A stretch of 60,151 bases of DNA from an uncultured Eubacteriales bacterium (GCA_900543475.1 UQRU01000004.1:1-60151); one strand, 5' to 3'; numbered from the stretch's first letter, positions 49,305 through 59,034 are shown. Notes: a model not told the origin generated them from the letters alone. Numbers and translations: made by a program.

Positions 49305-49862
49305 CTATCGGGGGAGCGGCCGGGCATACAGGTTGCCCCCATGGGCGTCTGCGGCGACAATGGCAGGCATGTTTTCTACGTGGAAGCAACGAATGGCCTC
49401 TGTGCCCAGGTCGGGGAAGGCCACCATTTCTACCTTTTTAATGCTATTGGCAATGAGCATCCCCGCCCCGCCGGTGACCGCAAAGTACACGGCCCGGCCC
49501 CGTAGGGCATCCAGCACCTGGGGGGAACGGGGACCCTTGCCGATAAGGACGTTTATTCCGGCGTCCAGCATGGCGGGGGTGTAGGGGTCCATGCGGGCGC
49601 TGGTGGTGGGGCCGCAGGGACCGATGACCTCCCCGGGAGCTGCGGGGCAGGGCCCGGCGTAATAGATGGCGCAGGGGGCTGGCAGGGGCCAGGCAGCCGG
49701 CAGGGAGCCTGGTTCCTGGGATTGCAGCAGGGAAAAAAGCCGCTTATGGGCCGCATCCCGGGCGGTATACAATACCCCGGAAAGCAGCACCGCATCCCCG
49801 GCGGAGAGGGACAAAACTGCATCCTGGGAAAGGGGCAGGGAAAGGGAACGATAGCTTTCCAT
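49305..49862 (-). CDS. fumB: Class I fumarate hydratase, beta subunit
   Basis: A 185-residue subunit corresponding to the C-terminal domain of class I iron-sulfur fumarases. Conserved blocks are GDAVLLSGVLYTARDAAHKR, IYYAGPCPAAPGEVIGPCGP and TSARMDPYTPAMLDAGI, then AVYFAVTGGAGML. AAGGAGG precedes the ATG. It starts two bases after the alpha-subunit stop, so the two are coupled. Two-subunit forms are common in anaerobes; L(+)-tartrate dehydratase is the closest alternative and cannot be excluded by sequence. Confidence 0.88.
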   Translation of the reverse strand: MESYRSLSLPLSQDAVLSLSAGDAVLLSGVLYTARDAAHKRLFSLLQSQEPGSLPAAWPLPAPCAIYYAGPCPAAPGEVIGPCGPTTSARMDPYTPAMLDAGINVLIGKGPRSPQVLDALRGRAVYFAVTGGAGMLIANSIKKVEMVAFPDLGTEAIRCFHVENMPAIVAADAHGGNLYARPLPR

Positions 49863-49864
49863 GG

Positions 49865-50704
49865 TTACAGCCTCCTTGTGGCGTGGCGGCAGGCGTGGCA
49901 TTGCATATTGATTGCCACCGGCAAGCCGGCGATGTGGGTGGGGGTTTGAGCCATATGCACCGCCAGGGCGGTGGTATTTCCCCCCAGCCCCATGGGGCCG
50001 ATGCCGCTCTGGTTGATGCGGCGTAAGGCTTCCTGCTCCCAAGGGATCAATTCTGGGTCCGGGCTGGGTTGGCCCAGGGGCCGCAAAAGCTGGGCCTTTG
50101 CCAGCAGGGCGGCTTGTTCCATGGTGCCCCCGATGCCCACTCCCACCACGCAGGGCGGGCAGGCGCAGGCCCCGGCGGAAACCACGGTATCCACCACCGC
50201 GTCCAGTACGCCCTCCACTCCTTGGGCTGGAGTCAGCATATAGACCCGGCTCATATTTTCGCTGCCAAAGCCCTTGGGGGCGATGGTGATGGTAAACCCA
50301 TCCCCCTCCACCAAACGCAGGTGGATAACGCCGGGGGTATTATCCCCGGTGTTTTCCCGGGACAGGGCGCTAACCACGCTCTTGCGAAGATAGCCCTCCG
50401 TATAGCCGGCGGCGATCCCCGCCTGGATGGCTGCCTCCAGGCTGCCCTGGATATGGACTTCCTGCCCCAGCTCCACAAAGGCTACCGCCATGCCCGTGTC
50501 CTGGCAGCAGGGCCGCATGGCCTCCCGGGCTAGCCTAGCGTTTTCCAGCAATTGCTCTAAAATAGCCTTGGCGGCGCCGCGCTCTTGCTCCTTGGCCCGC
50601 TCCAGGGCCTGCACCACCGGCGCGGGCAATACGCAACAGCCTTCAATACAGGCTTCCCGTACAGCCTGGGTGATGTCATTTGCCAATATGGTACGCAATG
50701 CCAT
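49865..50704 (-). CDS. fumA: Class I fumarate hydratase, alpha subunit
   Basis: A 279-residue subunit holding the [4Fe-4S] cluster that interconverts fumarate and malate. Cluster cysteines are in MRPCCQDTGMAV (about residue 65), ACACPPCVVGVGIGG (about 183) and NMQCHACRH near the end. AAKGFGSENMS is a further family motif. It is divergent from argG, whose pathway releases fumarate through ArgH, which makes a metabolic link plausible. An extended -10 lies in the shared 190-base region. Confidence 0.9.
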   Translation of the reverse strand: MALRTILANDITQAVREACIEGCCVLPAPVVQALERAKEQERGAAKAILEQLLENARLAREAMRPCCQDTGMAVAFVELGQEVHIQGSLEAAIQAGIAAGYTEGYLRKSVVSALSRENTGDNTPGVIHLRLVEGDGFTITIAPKGFGSENMSRVYMLTPAQGVEGVLDAVVDTVVSAGACACPPCVVGVGIGGTMEQAALLAKAQLLRPLGQPSPDPELIPWEQEALRRINQSGIGPMGLGGNTTALAVHMAQTPTHIAGLPVAINMQCHACRHATRRL

Positions 50705-50757
50705 AGCTCCTCGTCTGTTTTTGCATAGAAGGGAATGCCCCCTTTTATGCCATTCTC

Positions 50758-50766
50758 ATTATAGCA
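50758..50766 (-). promoter_or_regulatory. Extended -10 promoter of the fumarase genes
   Basis: On the minus strand TGCTATAAT (50758-50766) forms an extended -10 about 55 bases before the fumA ATG; no good -35 is seen. Confidence 0.5.
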
Positions 50767-50796
50767 TAGGGCTTGACCGGGTGGCCATATGGATAT

Positions 50797-50863
50797 TGCA
50801 TATAAAATATGCAAAAATAATTTATATTTATCCATTGACAAAGGAAATGTATGTGGATATAAT
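50797..50863 (+). promoter_or_regulatory. argG promoter with ARG-box-like palindrome
   Basis: A perfect TTGACA (50835-50840), 17 bases, TATAAT (50858-50863). Upstream lies a perfect palindrome TGCATAT-AAA-ATATGCA (50797-50813), similar in length and AT-rich centre to ArgR operators. ArgR control is inferred; no argR gene is in the window. Confidence 0.7.
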
Positions 50864-50895
50864 ATACAAAAATCAACGGCTACGGAGGAATAATT

Positions 50896-52122
50896 ATGAG
50901 CAAGCCCATCAAGAAAGTCGTCCTCGCCTATTCCGGCGGATTGGATACATCCGTGATCATCCCTTGGCTCAAGGAGAACTATGATAATTGCGAAGTTATC
51001 GCCGTTTCCGGCGACGTCGGCCAGGGTACCGAGCTGGACGGCCTGGAGGAGAAGGCCCTGAAGACCGGGGCGTCCAAGCTGTATATCGAGGATTTGAAAA
51101 AGGAATTTGTAGAGGAATATATATTCCCCACCCTGAAGGCGGGCGCCATCTACGAGGGTGAATATTTATTGGGCACCTCCATCGCCCGGCCGGTGATCGC
51201 CAAGCGGATCGCGGAGATCGCCATCGCCGAGGGCGCGGATGCCATTGCCCACGGCTGCACCGGCAAGGGCAACGACCAGGTGCGGTTCGAGCTCACCATC
51301 AAGGCCCTGGCCCCCAATATGCAGATCATCGCCCCCTGGCGGACCTGGGAGATGAAGAGCCGGGAGGATGAGATCGCCTATGCGGAAGCCCATGACATCC
51401 CCCTGAAGATCAGCCGGGAGACCAATTATTCCAAGGATAAGAACCTGTGGCATCTGTCCCACGAGGGGCTGGAGCTGGAGGACCCTGCCAACGAGCCCAA
51501 CTGGGCCAACAGCTTCCTGGAGATGGGCGTGCTGCCCCAGGATGCACCGGACGTGCCCACCTATGTGAAGATCGGCTTTGAAAAGGGCGTACCGGTTTCC
51601 CTGGACGGGGTCAAGATGGATGGGGTCAGCCTCATCGAAAAGCTCAACGCCCTGGGCGGGGCCAATGGCTGCGGCATCGCGGACATCGTGGAAAACCGGC
51701 TGGTGGGCATCAAGTGCCGGGGCGTATACGAGACCCCGGGCGGCAGCATCCTGTACAAGGCCCATAAGATCCTGGAGACCATCTGCCTGGATCGGGATAC
51801 CATGCATTATAAGGAGCTGGTCGCCTCCAAGATGGCGGAGCTGGTCTATGACGGCAAGTGGTTCACCACCCTCCATGAGGCCCTGGCAGCCTTTGTGGAT
51901 AAGACCCAGGAGACCGTCACCGGCGAAGTGACCCTCAAGCTCTACAAGGGCAACATCATCCCCGCCGGCGTCACTTCTCCCTATTCCCTGTATAGCGAGG
52001 AGATCGCCACCTTCGGCGAGGACCATGTGTACGACCAGAAGGACAGCGCGGGCTTCATCACCCTCTTCGGCCTCCAGATCAAGACCAAGGCCCTGATGGA
52101 GCAGAAGCATAAGAAGGCATAA
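50896..52122 (+). CDS. argG: Argininosuccinate synthase
   Basis: A 408-residue enzyme joining citrulline and aspartate with ATP. The PP-loop [15 protein letters not shown] is at residues 10-24; further family blocks are [15 protein letters not shown], the [14 protein letters not shown] segment and [13 protein letters not shown]. It is the first gene of a seven-gene arginine operon with a strong promoter and possible ArgR site. argH follows after 20 bases. Length is normal. Confidence 0.98.
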   Translation: MSKPIKKVVLAYSGGLDTSVIIPWLKENYDNCEVIAVSGDVGQGTELDGLEEKALKTGASKLYIEDLKKEFVEEYIFPTLKAGAIYEGEYLLGTSIARPVIAKRIAEIAIAEGADAIAHGCTGKGNDQVRFELTIKALAPNMQIIAPWRTWEMKSREDEIAYAEAHDIPLKISRETNYSKDKNLWHLSHEGLELEDPANEPNWANSFLEMGVLPQDAPDVPTYVKIGFEKGVPVSLDGVKMDGVSLIEKLNALGGANGCGIADIVENRLVGIKCRGVYETPGGSILYKAHKILETICLDRDTMHYKELVASKMAELVYDGKWFTTLHEALAAFVDKTQETVTGEVTLKLYKGNIIPAGVTSPYSLYSEEIATFGEDHVYDQKDSAGFITLFGLQIKTKALMEQKHKKA

Positions 52123-52142
52123 AACATAGGGGAGACAAGGGC

Positions 52143-53513
52143 ATGGAAAAGCTATGGGCAGGTAAGTTTCACGGGCAGCTGGATCAAGCGGCGGATGATT
52201 TCAACGCTTCCATCCGGGTGGATCGCCGTATGGCGGCCCAGGATATCCAGGGTTCCCTGGCCCATGGGGCCATGCTGACCCGGCAGGGTATCCTGTCCCA
52301 GGCGGACGGCGCAGCCATCGCCAAGGGGCTGGAGTCCATCGCAAAGGACCTGGAAAGCGGCCGGTTGCAGGTGGATACAGGCTGTGAGGATATCCATACC
52401 TTTATCGAAGCGGAGTTGACCCGCCGCATTGGGGACGCGGGTAAGCGCCTGCATACCGCCAGGAGCCGCAACGACCAGGTGGCCCTGGACCTGCGGCTCA
52501 CCCTCCGGACGGATTGCAGCCAGCTGCAAGCCGCCATCGCCAAGCTGATCCAGGTGCTCTGCGACAAGGCGGAGGCCTATGCGGATACCATCATGCCGGG
52601 CTATACCCATATGCAGCGGGCCCAGCCCATCACCTTTGGCCAGCATCTGATGGCTTATGCCATGATGCTGCTCCGGGATAAGGAACGGCTGGGTCAATGC
52701 GCCGCTCGGATGAACGTATCCCCCTTGGGCTGCTGTGCCCTGGCAGGCACCACTTACGATACGGATCGGCTGCTGGCCGCCCGGCTGCTGGATATGGACG
52801 GCATCTGCCAGAACAGCCTGGACGGGGTCAGCGACCGGGATTTTTGCCTGGAGCTGGCGGCGGACCTTTCCATTTTGATGATGCACCTGTCTCGGATGAG
52901 CGAGGAGATCATCCTGTGGTGCTCCTGGGAATTTGGCTTTGTTGCCCTATCGGACGCCTATTCCACAGGCTCTTCCATCATGCCTCAGAAGAAAAATCCG
53001 GATATCGCGGAGCTGATCCGGGGCAAGACGGGCCGGGTCTATGGGGACCTGATGGGGCTTTTGACCGTGCTCAAGGGCTTGCCCTTGGCTTACAATAAGG
53101 ATATGCAGGAGGATAAGGAGGCCATTTTCGACGCGGTGGATACCGCCAAGGCCTGCCTTTCCATGATGGCCCCCATGGTGGAAACCATGCAGGCCCGGCC
53201 GGACAACATGCGCCGGGCGGCGGCGGGGGGCTTCATCAACGCCACGGACTGCGCGGACTACCTGACCGCCAAGGGGATGCCCTTCCGGGACGCCTATCAG
53301 ATCACCGGCGACCTGGTGGCCCGGTGCATGGAGACGGGGAATACGTTGGAAAGCCTTCCCTTGGAAGAATACCAGGCGGCGTCCCCGCTGTTTGCAGCGG
53401 ACATTTATGAGGCCATCAGCCTGGAGACCTGTGTGCATAAGCGCAGCAGCCAGGGGGGCACAGCCCCGGCGCAGGTCCGGGCCCAGATCGCGTGGGTAAG
53501 GGAGAGGAATTGA
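52143..53513 (+). CDS. argH: Argininosuccinate lyase
   Basis: A 456-residue enzyme that splits argininosuccinate into arginine and fumarate. The fumarase/aspartase superfamily signature GSSIMPQKKNPDIAELIRG holds the catalytic Ser loop; TARSRNDQVALDLRL and PGYTHMQRAQPITFGQHL are the other conserved segments. The start ATG follows GGGGAGA. argC starts two bases after its stop. Length and motifs are complete. Confidence 0.98.
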   Translation: MEKLWAGKFHGQLDQAADDFNASIRVDRRMAAQDIQGSLAHGAMLTRQGILSQADGAAIAKGLESIAKDLESGRLQVDTGCEDIHTFIEAELTRRIGDAGKRLHTARSRNDQVALDLRLTLRTDCSQLQAAIAKLIQVLCDKAEAYADTIMPGYTHMQRAQPITFGQHLMAYAMMLLRDKERLGQCAARMNVSPLGCCALAGTTYDTDRLLAARLLDMDGICQNSLDGVSDRDFCLELAADLSILMMHLSRMSEEIILWCSWEFGFVALSDAYSTGSSIMPQKKNPDIAELIRGKTGRVYGDLMGLLTVLKGLPLAYNKDMQEDKEAIFDAVDTAKACLSMMAPMVETMQARPDNMRRAAAGGFINATDCADYLTAKGMPFRDAYQITGDLVARCMETGNTLESLPLEEYQAASPLFAADIYEAISLETCVHKRSSQGGTAPAQVRAQIAWVRERN

Positions 53514-53515
53514 CC

Positions 53516-54460
53516 ATGGTCAAAGCGTTTATCGACGGCCAGGCCGGTACTACCGGCCTGGGCATCCGCCAGCGGCTGTTGCAGCATCCGGCAGTGGAAT
53601 TGTTGGAAATCGACCCCCAGCTGCGCAAGGACGATGCGGCCCGCAAGGCCATGTTCCAGGCGGCGGATATCGCTTTCCTGTGTCTGCCGGATCAGGCGGC
53701 CCGGGAAGCGGCGATCTTGGCGGCGGATTGCCGGGTGCGGCTTTTAGACGCATCCACCGCCCACCGCACCGCCCCAGGCTGGGCCTATGGGTTCCCTGAA
53801 TTGGCGCCGGCCATGCGGGCCGCCATCGCAACCGGGAACCGGATCGCCGTGCCGGGCTGCCATGCCAGCGGCATGATCGCCCTGGCGTATCCCCTGATCC
53901 AAGGGGGCATCCTTCCTTTGGACGCCCCCTTGTCATTTGTATCCATAACCGGGTATACTGGGGGAGGCAATCAAATGATCGCCCAATATGAAGCCCCTGG
54001 CCGTTCCCCCCAGCTGGACGCCCCCCGGCAATATGCCCTGGGGCAAACCCACAAGCATCTGCCGGAGGTATGCGCGTTAAGCGGATTGATTACCCCGCCC
54101 GCCTTTTTGCCGGTGGTGGGGGATTTTCCCCGAGGGATGCTGGTGACCCTGCCCCTGCATAAACCCTTTTTTACCAAGGCGGTAACCCCCGGCGATGTTC
54201 GGGAGATCTACGCGGCCCATTATGGAGAAAGCCCCGTGGTGCAGGTGCTGCCCATGGGGGCGGAGGCGGCTGAAGCCGGCTTCCTCAGCGCCAACGCCAA
54301 GGCGGGAAAGGACAGCATGGAGCTGCTGGTCACCGGCAACGATGCGCGGCTATTGGTTCACGCCCGTTTCGATAACCTGGGCAAAGGGGCTTCTGGAGCG
54401 GCCCTGCAATGTATGAACATCATGCTGGGGCTGGATGAAACGGAAGGCTTGAATTTGTAA
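53516..54460 (+). CDS. argC: N-acetyl-gamma-glutamyl-phosphate reductase, type 2
   Basis: A 314-residue NADPH-dependent reductase, third step from glutamate to ornithine. It is the short type 2 form: FIDGQAGTTGLGI is the nucleotide-binding start, and the catalytic Cys is in VPGCHASGMIAL (about residue 117). SITGYTGGGNQMI and the HKHLPEV His region follow. The ATG at 53516 directly follows argH, with GGGAGAGGA upstream. Type 2 ArgC is less common in Bacillota than the 345-residue type 1. Confidence 0.93.
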   Translation: MVKAFIDGQAGTTGLGIRQRLLQHPAVELLEIDPQLRKDDAARKAMFQAADIAFLCLPDQAAREAAILAADCRVRLLDASTAHRTAPGWAYGFPELAPAMRAAIATGNRIAVPGCHASGMIALAYPLIQGGILPLDAPLSFVSITGYTGGGNQMIAQYEAPGRSPQLDAPRQYALGQTHKHLPEVCALSGLITPPAFLPVVGDFPRGMLVTLPLHKPFFTKAVTPGDVREIYAAHYGESPVVQVLPMGAEAAEAGFLSANAKAGKDSMELLVTGNDARLLVHARFDNLGKGASGAALQCMNIMLGLDETEGLNL

Positions 54461-54506
54461 AAAACCATGGAGCGCCATGGATAGAAAGAATAAGGATGCA
54501 TCGCCT

Positions 54507-55718
54507 ATGAAAACCATACCCGGCGGCGTTTGCGCCGCAAAAGGATTCACAGCCGCAGGCGTACACTGCGGCATTCGCAAGAATAAGGTAAAAAAAGACC
54601 TGGCTTTGATCCTCAGCGACCGGCCGGCGACGGCGGCCTGCGTATATACCACCAACCTGGTCCAGGGCGCGCCTATCGCCGTGACCCGGGCCCATGTGGA
54701 GGATGGATATGCCCGGGCAATTTTATGTAACAGCGGCAACGCCAACACCTGCAACGCCGACGGGGTGGAGATCGCGGAGGCCATGTGCAGCCTGCTGGCT
54801 GCGGAATGCGGCATACAGCCTACGGACGTGATCATCGGCTCCACCGGTGTGATCGGCCAGCATTTGCCCCTTGCGCCCATCCAGGCGGGGATGCCCGCCC
54901 TGGTGCAGGCCCTGGGGGATCACAGCGACGACGCGGCGGAAGCCATCATGACCACGGACCTGAAGAAAAAGGAGCTGGCCGTGGCCTTTGAGGTGGAGGG
55001 CAAGACCTGCCACCTGGGGGGCATCGCCAAGGGCAGCGGCATGATCCATCCCAATATGGCCACCATGCTGGTGTTCCTTACCACGGATGTGGCCATTGAT
55101 CCCCAAATGCTCCATAAGGCCCTTTTGGGGGACGTGCAGGATACCTTCAACATGATCAGCGTGGATGGGGATACCTCCACCAACGACATGGTGAGCATCC
55201 TGGCCAACGGTGCGGCGGAAAATCCCATCATCGAAGGGCCGGGGCCAGGGTATACGGCCTTTTGCCAGGCCCTGCGCCAGGTGACCGCCTACCTTTGCCG
55301 GTCCATCGCCAAGGATGGGGAGGGGGCCACTAAGCTCATCGAATGCCATGTCGCCGGGGCGGATAGCCAGGATACCGCCCGCACCGCCGCCAAGGCGGTG
55401 ATCTGCTCCAACCTGTTCAAGGCCGCCATGTTCGGGGCGGACGCCAACTGGGGCCGGGTGCTTTGCGCCCTGGGCTATAGCGGCGCGCCCATGGATATGA
55501 GCCGGGTGGACGTGCAATTCACCTCCCAAGCGGGCACGGTGGCGGTATGTAAGGATGGGGCGGGGATCCCCTTTAGCGAGAAGGCGGCCAAGGCGGTCCT
55601 GTCCCAGGATGAGATCCAGGTGGAGATCCAGCTCAACAGCGGGGCCTGCGAGGCCACTGCCTGGGGCTGCGACCTGACCTATGATTATGTGAAGATCAAC
55701 GGAGATTACCGGACATGA
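54507..55718 (+). CDS. argJ: Bifunctional glutamate N-acetyltransferase / ornithine acetyltransferase
   Basis: A 403-residue Ntn-fold enzyme that recycles the acetyl group from acetylornithine to glutamate, and in many bacteria also uses acetyl-CoA. The self-cleavage site is intact: KGSGMIHPNMATMLVFLTTD, with Thr of ATML becoming the catalytic N-terminus of the beta chain. GFTAAGVHCGIRKNK is the usual N-terminus. ATG at 54507 follows AAGGAT; an upstream in-frame ATG at 54477 is an alternative. argB overlaps its stop (ATGA). No separate argA or argE is in the operon, in keeping with a recycling pathway. Confidence 0.96.
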   Translation: MKTIPGGVCAAKGFTAAGVHCGIRKNKVKKDLALILSDRPATAACVYTTNLVQGAPIAVTRAHVEDGYARAILCNSGNANTCNADGVEIAEAMCSLLAAECGIQPTDVIIGSTGVIGQHLPLAPIQAGMPALVQALGDHSDDAAEAIMTTDLKKKELAVAFEVEGKTCHLGGIAKGSGMIHPNMATMLVFLTTDVAIDPQMLHKALLGDVQDTFNMISVDGDTSTNDMVSILANGAAENPIIEGPGPGYTAFCQALRQVTAYLCRSIAKDGEGATKLIECHVAGADSQDTARTAAKAVICSNLFKAAMFGADANWGRVLCALGYSGAPMDMSRVDVQFTSQAGTVAVCKDGAGIPFSEKAAKAVLSQDEIQVEIQLNSGACEATAWGCDLTYDYVKINGDYRT

Positions 55719-56575
55719 GCCAGCAGATGGATAATGCCCAGCGGGCGCAGGTGCTGGTACACGCCCTGCCCTACATTCAAAAATACGCCAATAAGATCAT
55801 CGTGGTCAAGTATGGCGGCAACGCCATGCTGAACGAAGAACTTAAAAGCGCCGTCATGAACGATATCGTGCTTCTATCCCTGATCGGCATCCGGGTGGTG
55901 CTGGTGCATGGGGGCGGGCCGGAGATCACCGAGACCCTCAAGGCCATGGGCAAGACCTCCACCTTTGTGGAGGGCCGGCGGGTCACCGACGAGGAGACCG
56001 CAGGCGTGGTGCAGATGGTGTTGGCCGGCAAGATCAACAAGAGCCTGGTGAACCGGATCGGCGCCATCGGCGGCAAGGCCATGGGGCTTTGCGGCCTGGA
56101 CGGCAGGATGATCCGGGCGGAGGCCCTGGATATGGACCGGTGGGGCTATGTGGGCAACATCACCCAAGTGGACCCCCAGCCGGTGCTGGACGTGCTGGCT
56201 ATGGGCTATATCCCGGTGGTGGCCACGGTGGGCTACGATGATGCCGGGAACGTATACAACATCAACGCGGATACCGCAGCCTCTCGCCTGGCAGGGGTGC
56301 TTAAGGCGGAGTGCCTCATCAGCCTGACGGATATCGCCGGCATCATGCGGGATAAGGACGATCCGGCTTCCCTGATCCCCCGGCTCCATGTGAGCGAAGC
56401 GCCCCAGCTGGTGCACGAAGGGGTTATATCCGGCGGCATGATCCCCAAGGTGGAATGCTGCATTGAAGCCATCCGCCGGGGTGTGAAGAAGGTATTCATC
56501 ATCGACGGCCGGGTCCCCCACGCCATATTGATGGAAATTCTCACCGATGAAGGCATTGGGACCATGTTCGTGTAA
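55715..56575 (+). CDS. argB: Acetylglutamate kinase
   Basis: A 286-residue amino-acid kinase phosphorylating N-acetylglutamate. Family motifs are IIVVKYGGNAMLNEELK, VLVHGGGPEITETLKAMG with the substrate-binding Gly loop, and YNINADTAASRLAGVLKAE. The N-terminal helix (AQVLVHALPYIQKYANKI) is the type found in arginine-sensitive hexameric enzymes, so feedback inhibition is likely. The ATG overlaps the argJ stop. Confidence 0.97.
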   Translation: MSQQMDNAQRAQVLVHALPYIQKYANKIIVVKYGGNAMLNEELKSAVMNDIVLLSLIGIRVVLVHGGGPEITETLKAMGKTSTFVEGRRVTDEETAGVVQMVLAGKINKSLVNRIGAIGGKAMGLCGLDGRMIRAEALDMDRWGYVGNITQVDPQPVLDVLAMGYIPVVATVGYDDAGNVYNINADTAASRLAGVLKAECLISLTDIAGIMRDKDDPASLIPRLHVSEAPQLVHEGVISGGMIPKVECCIEAIRRGVKKVFIIDGRVPHAILMEILTDEGIGTMFV

Positions 56576-56585
56576 AGGAGAGCTT

Positions 56586-57755
56586 ATGCATACGACGGTA
56601 GAAACCACAAACCAATACATCGCCAATACCTACGCCAGGACCCCCTTGGCTCTGACCCATGGAAAGGGCTCCCTCCTGTACGACGAGGTGGGGAAGGAAT
56701 ACATCGACTTTGGCAGCGGCATCGCCGTAAACGTATTTGGGGTCGCAGACCCGGAATGGGAAAAGGCGGTTTGCGAACAAGCGGGGAAATTGCAGCATTG
56801 CTCCAACTATTATTACACCCAACCCCAGGCCCGCTTGGCGGAGCTTTTGTGCGAGAAAAGCGGCTTAAAGGCGGTATTCTTCTGCAACTCCGGCGCGGAG
56901 GCCAACGAGTGCGCCATCAAGGCGGCCCGGAAGTATTCCAACGATAAGTATGGGGCGGGCCGCCATCGGATCATCACCCTGTACAATAGCTTTCACGGCC
57001 GCACCATGGCCACCCTGAGCGCCACCGGCCAGGACGCCCTTCATGTCCATTTCGCGCCCTTTTTAGAGGGCTTTGTCCACGTGCCTGCCAACGACGTTTC
57101 CGCCGTCCAGCAGGAGGTGGAGAAGGGGGGCGTATGCGCCGTCATGATGGAAATGGTCCAGGGAGAAGGCGGCGTGCAGCCCTTGGCGGACGATTACGTC
57201 CAGGCGGTTGCCAAGCTGTGCCGGGAACAGGATATCCTCCTGATCGCAGACGAGGTCCAGTGCGGCAACGGCCGCACGGGGAAATACTTTGCCTACATGC
57301 ATCATCCCGGGGTGGAGCCGGATATCGTTTCCACTGCCAAAGCCTTGGCGGGAGGCCTGCCCATGGGCGCCACCCTCTTTGGCCCCCGCACCCAGCATGT
57401 ATTGACCCCAGGCACCCATGGTTCCACCTATGGCGGCAATCCGGTTTGCGCGGCGGCAGGGGTAAGCATCGTCTCCCGGATCGACGAGGCGCTGCTGCAA
57501 CAGGTGACGGAAAAGGGCCGGCATCTGCGCCAACGCCTGGAAGGGGCAAAGGGGGTAAAAAGCGTAGCCGGCTTAGGGCTGATGATCGGCGTGGATACGG
57601 ATCGCAAGGTACAGGATATCATCGCGGAATGCCGGGATAAGGGCTTGATCATTCTCAGCGCCAAGGAGAAGGTGCGCTTGCTCCCCGCCCTGAATATCCC
57701 GATGGAGCTATTGGACCGGGGCATTGACATCCTGCTGGAGGTGATCGGCAAATGA
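56586..57755 (+). CDS. argD: Acetylornithine aminotransferase
   Basis: A 389-residue class III PLP aminotransferase. The PLP lysine is in STAKALAGGLPMGA (about residue 248); FFCNSGAEANECAIKAARK and ADEVQCGNGRTG, with the PLP-binding Asp, are intact. AAAGGAG precedes the ATG at 56586. It starts 10 bases after argB; argF overlaps its stop (ATGA). ArgD enzymes can also serve lysine biosynthesis. Confidence 0.96.
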   Translation: MHTTVETTNQYIANTYARTPLALTHGKGSLLYDEVGKEYIDFGSGIAVNVFGVADPEWEKAVCEQAGKLQHCSNYYYTQPQARLAELLCEKSGLKAVFFCNSGAEANECAIKAARKYSNDKYGAGRHRIITLYNSFHGRTMATLSATGQDALHVHFAPFLEGFVHVPANDVSAVQQEVEKGGVCAVMMEMVQGEGGVQPLADDYVQAVAKLCREQDILLIADEVQCGNGRTGKYFAYMHHPGVEPDIVSTAKALAGGLPMGATLFGPRTQHVLTPGTHGSTYGGNPVCAAAGVSIVSRIDEALLQQVTEKGRHLRQRLEGAKGVKSVAGLGLMIGVDTDRKVQDIIAECRDKGLIILSAKEKVRLLPALNIPMELLDRGIDILLEVIGK

Positions 57756-58672
57756 AGCACCTGCTGAAGTTATGGGACCTTACCGGCCAGGAGATCATCG
57801 ACATTCTGAACCTGGCGGATCAGCTGAAATACGAGCAGAAAAACGGCATTGCCCATCATCATCTCAAGGGCAAGACCTTGGGGATGATCTTTCAAAAATC
57901 TTCCACCCGAACCCGGGTCTCCTTTGAGGTGGGCATGTATCAGCTGGGAGGCATGGCCCTGTTCCTCAGCGCCAACGATTTGCAGATCGGCCGGGGAGAA
58001 CCGGTGCAGGATACCGCCCGGGTGCTGTCCCGGTATCTGGACGGCATTATGATCCGTACCTTTGCCCAGCAGGAGGTGGAGGACCTGGCTGCTTACGGCA
58101 CCATTCCCGTGATCAACGGCTTGACGGATTATTGCCATCCCTGCCAGGTGCTGGCGGATCTGATGACCATCCGGGAGCACAAGGGCAGCCTGAGCGGCTT
58201 GAAGCTGTGCTTTATCGGCGACGGACATAACATGGCAAATTCCCTGATCGTGGGGGGCATCAAAACCGGGATGCAGGTGGCCGTGGCTACCCCGGCGGAT
58301 TATTCGCCGGATGGGAAGATCCTAGCCTGGGCCCAGGAAAGCGGCCGGTTCCAGTATACCCAGTCGGTGGAGGAAGCCGCCAAGGATGCGGATGTGATCT
58401 TCACGGACGTATGGGCTTCCATGGGCCAGGAGGAAGAGGCGAAAAAGCGCCGGGCAGCCTTTGCAGGCGTCTACCAGGTGAACGATCAGGTGATGGAAGC
58501 CGCCAAGCCTGACTGCATGGTGCAGCATTGCCTGCCCGCCCACCGGGAGGAGGAGATCACCACCGAGGTATTTGAAGCCCATGCGGGGGAGATCTTCGAT
58601 GAGGCGGAAAACCGGTTGCACGCCCAAAAGGCCGTCATGGTAAAGCTCATGGGGCCGGACGCCTCTCTTTAA
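57752..58672 (+). CDS. argF: Ornithine carbamoyltransferase
   Basis: A 306-residue enzyme forming citrulline from ornithine and carbamoyl phosphate. The carbamoyl-phosphate loop SSTRTRVSFEVGM, HPCQVLADLMTI and the ornithine-binding HCLPAHREEEIT are complete. It is the last gene of argGHCJBDF. carAB is not in the window, so carbamoyl phosphate must come from elsewhere. A terminator follows. Confidence 0.97.
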   Translation: MKHLLKLWDLTGQEIIDILNLADQLKYEQKNGIAHHHLKGKTLGMIFQKSSTRTRVSFEVGMYQLGGMALFLSANDLQIGRGEPVQDTARVLSRYLDGIMIRTFAQQEVEDLAAYGTIPVINGLTDYCHPCQVLADLMTIREHKGSLSGLKLCFIGDGHNMANSLIVGGIKTGMQVAVATPADYSPDGKILAWAQESGRFQYTQSVEEAAKDADVIFTDVWASMGQEEEAKKRRAAFAGVYQVNDQVMEAAKPDCMVQHCLPAHREEEITTEVFEAHAGEIFDEAENRLHAQKAVMVKLMGPDASL

Positions 58673-58719
58673 GGCTGAAAAAAGTATAAGCCATGGCTGG
58701 TTTGGGCCATGGCACATTT

Positions 58720-58752
58720 GCAGGGTAGCGAAAAGGCTGCGCCTGCTTTTTT
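58720..58752 (+). terminator. Terminator of the arginine operon
   Basis: GCAGG-GTAGC/GCTGC-GCCTGC stem with a one-base bulge (58720-58746) followed by TTTTTTG. Confidence 0.7.
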
Positions 58753-58814
58753 GTTGCCGGGCGGGGCTGCGCGTTAGGCTGCAAAGGGCGCTGCGGTACG
58801 GAAAAGCGGCGCCT

Positions 58815-59034
58815 TTGGGGGTACCCGGGGGGGCGGCGGCGTTTTTGGGGGGGGGGGGGGGGCCCCAAAAAAAAAAAAAAAACAAGGGGGGGGGGGGCCC
58901 CCCCCAAGGTTTTTGGCGCCGACCGCCCCCCCCCCCCCCCCCCGCGGCCCCACAAAACCAACCCCCGCGGGGGGGGGGGGCCCCCCCCCCCCCCTTTTTT
59001 TGGGGGGGGGGGGGCCCCCCCCCCCCCCCCCGGT
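58815..59034. other. Homopolymer block, probably a corrupted third cloverleaf element
   Basis: Runs of G, C, A and T up to 18 long alternate here, so the printed bases are unreliable. The left edge, CCCGGGGGGGCGGCGGCG (58824-58841), matches the 5' outer arm of the element at 47827-47980 almost base for base, and the block sits in a convergent gap (argF and a lipoprotein gene), like the other two copies. It is best read as a GC-rich palindrome where sequencing or polishing failed. Reading frames crossing it are spurious. Confidence 0.65.
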
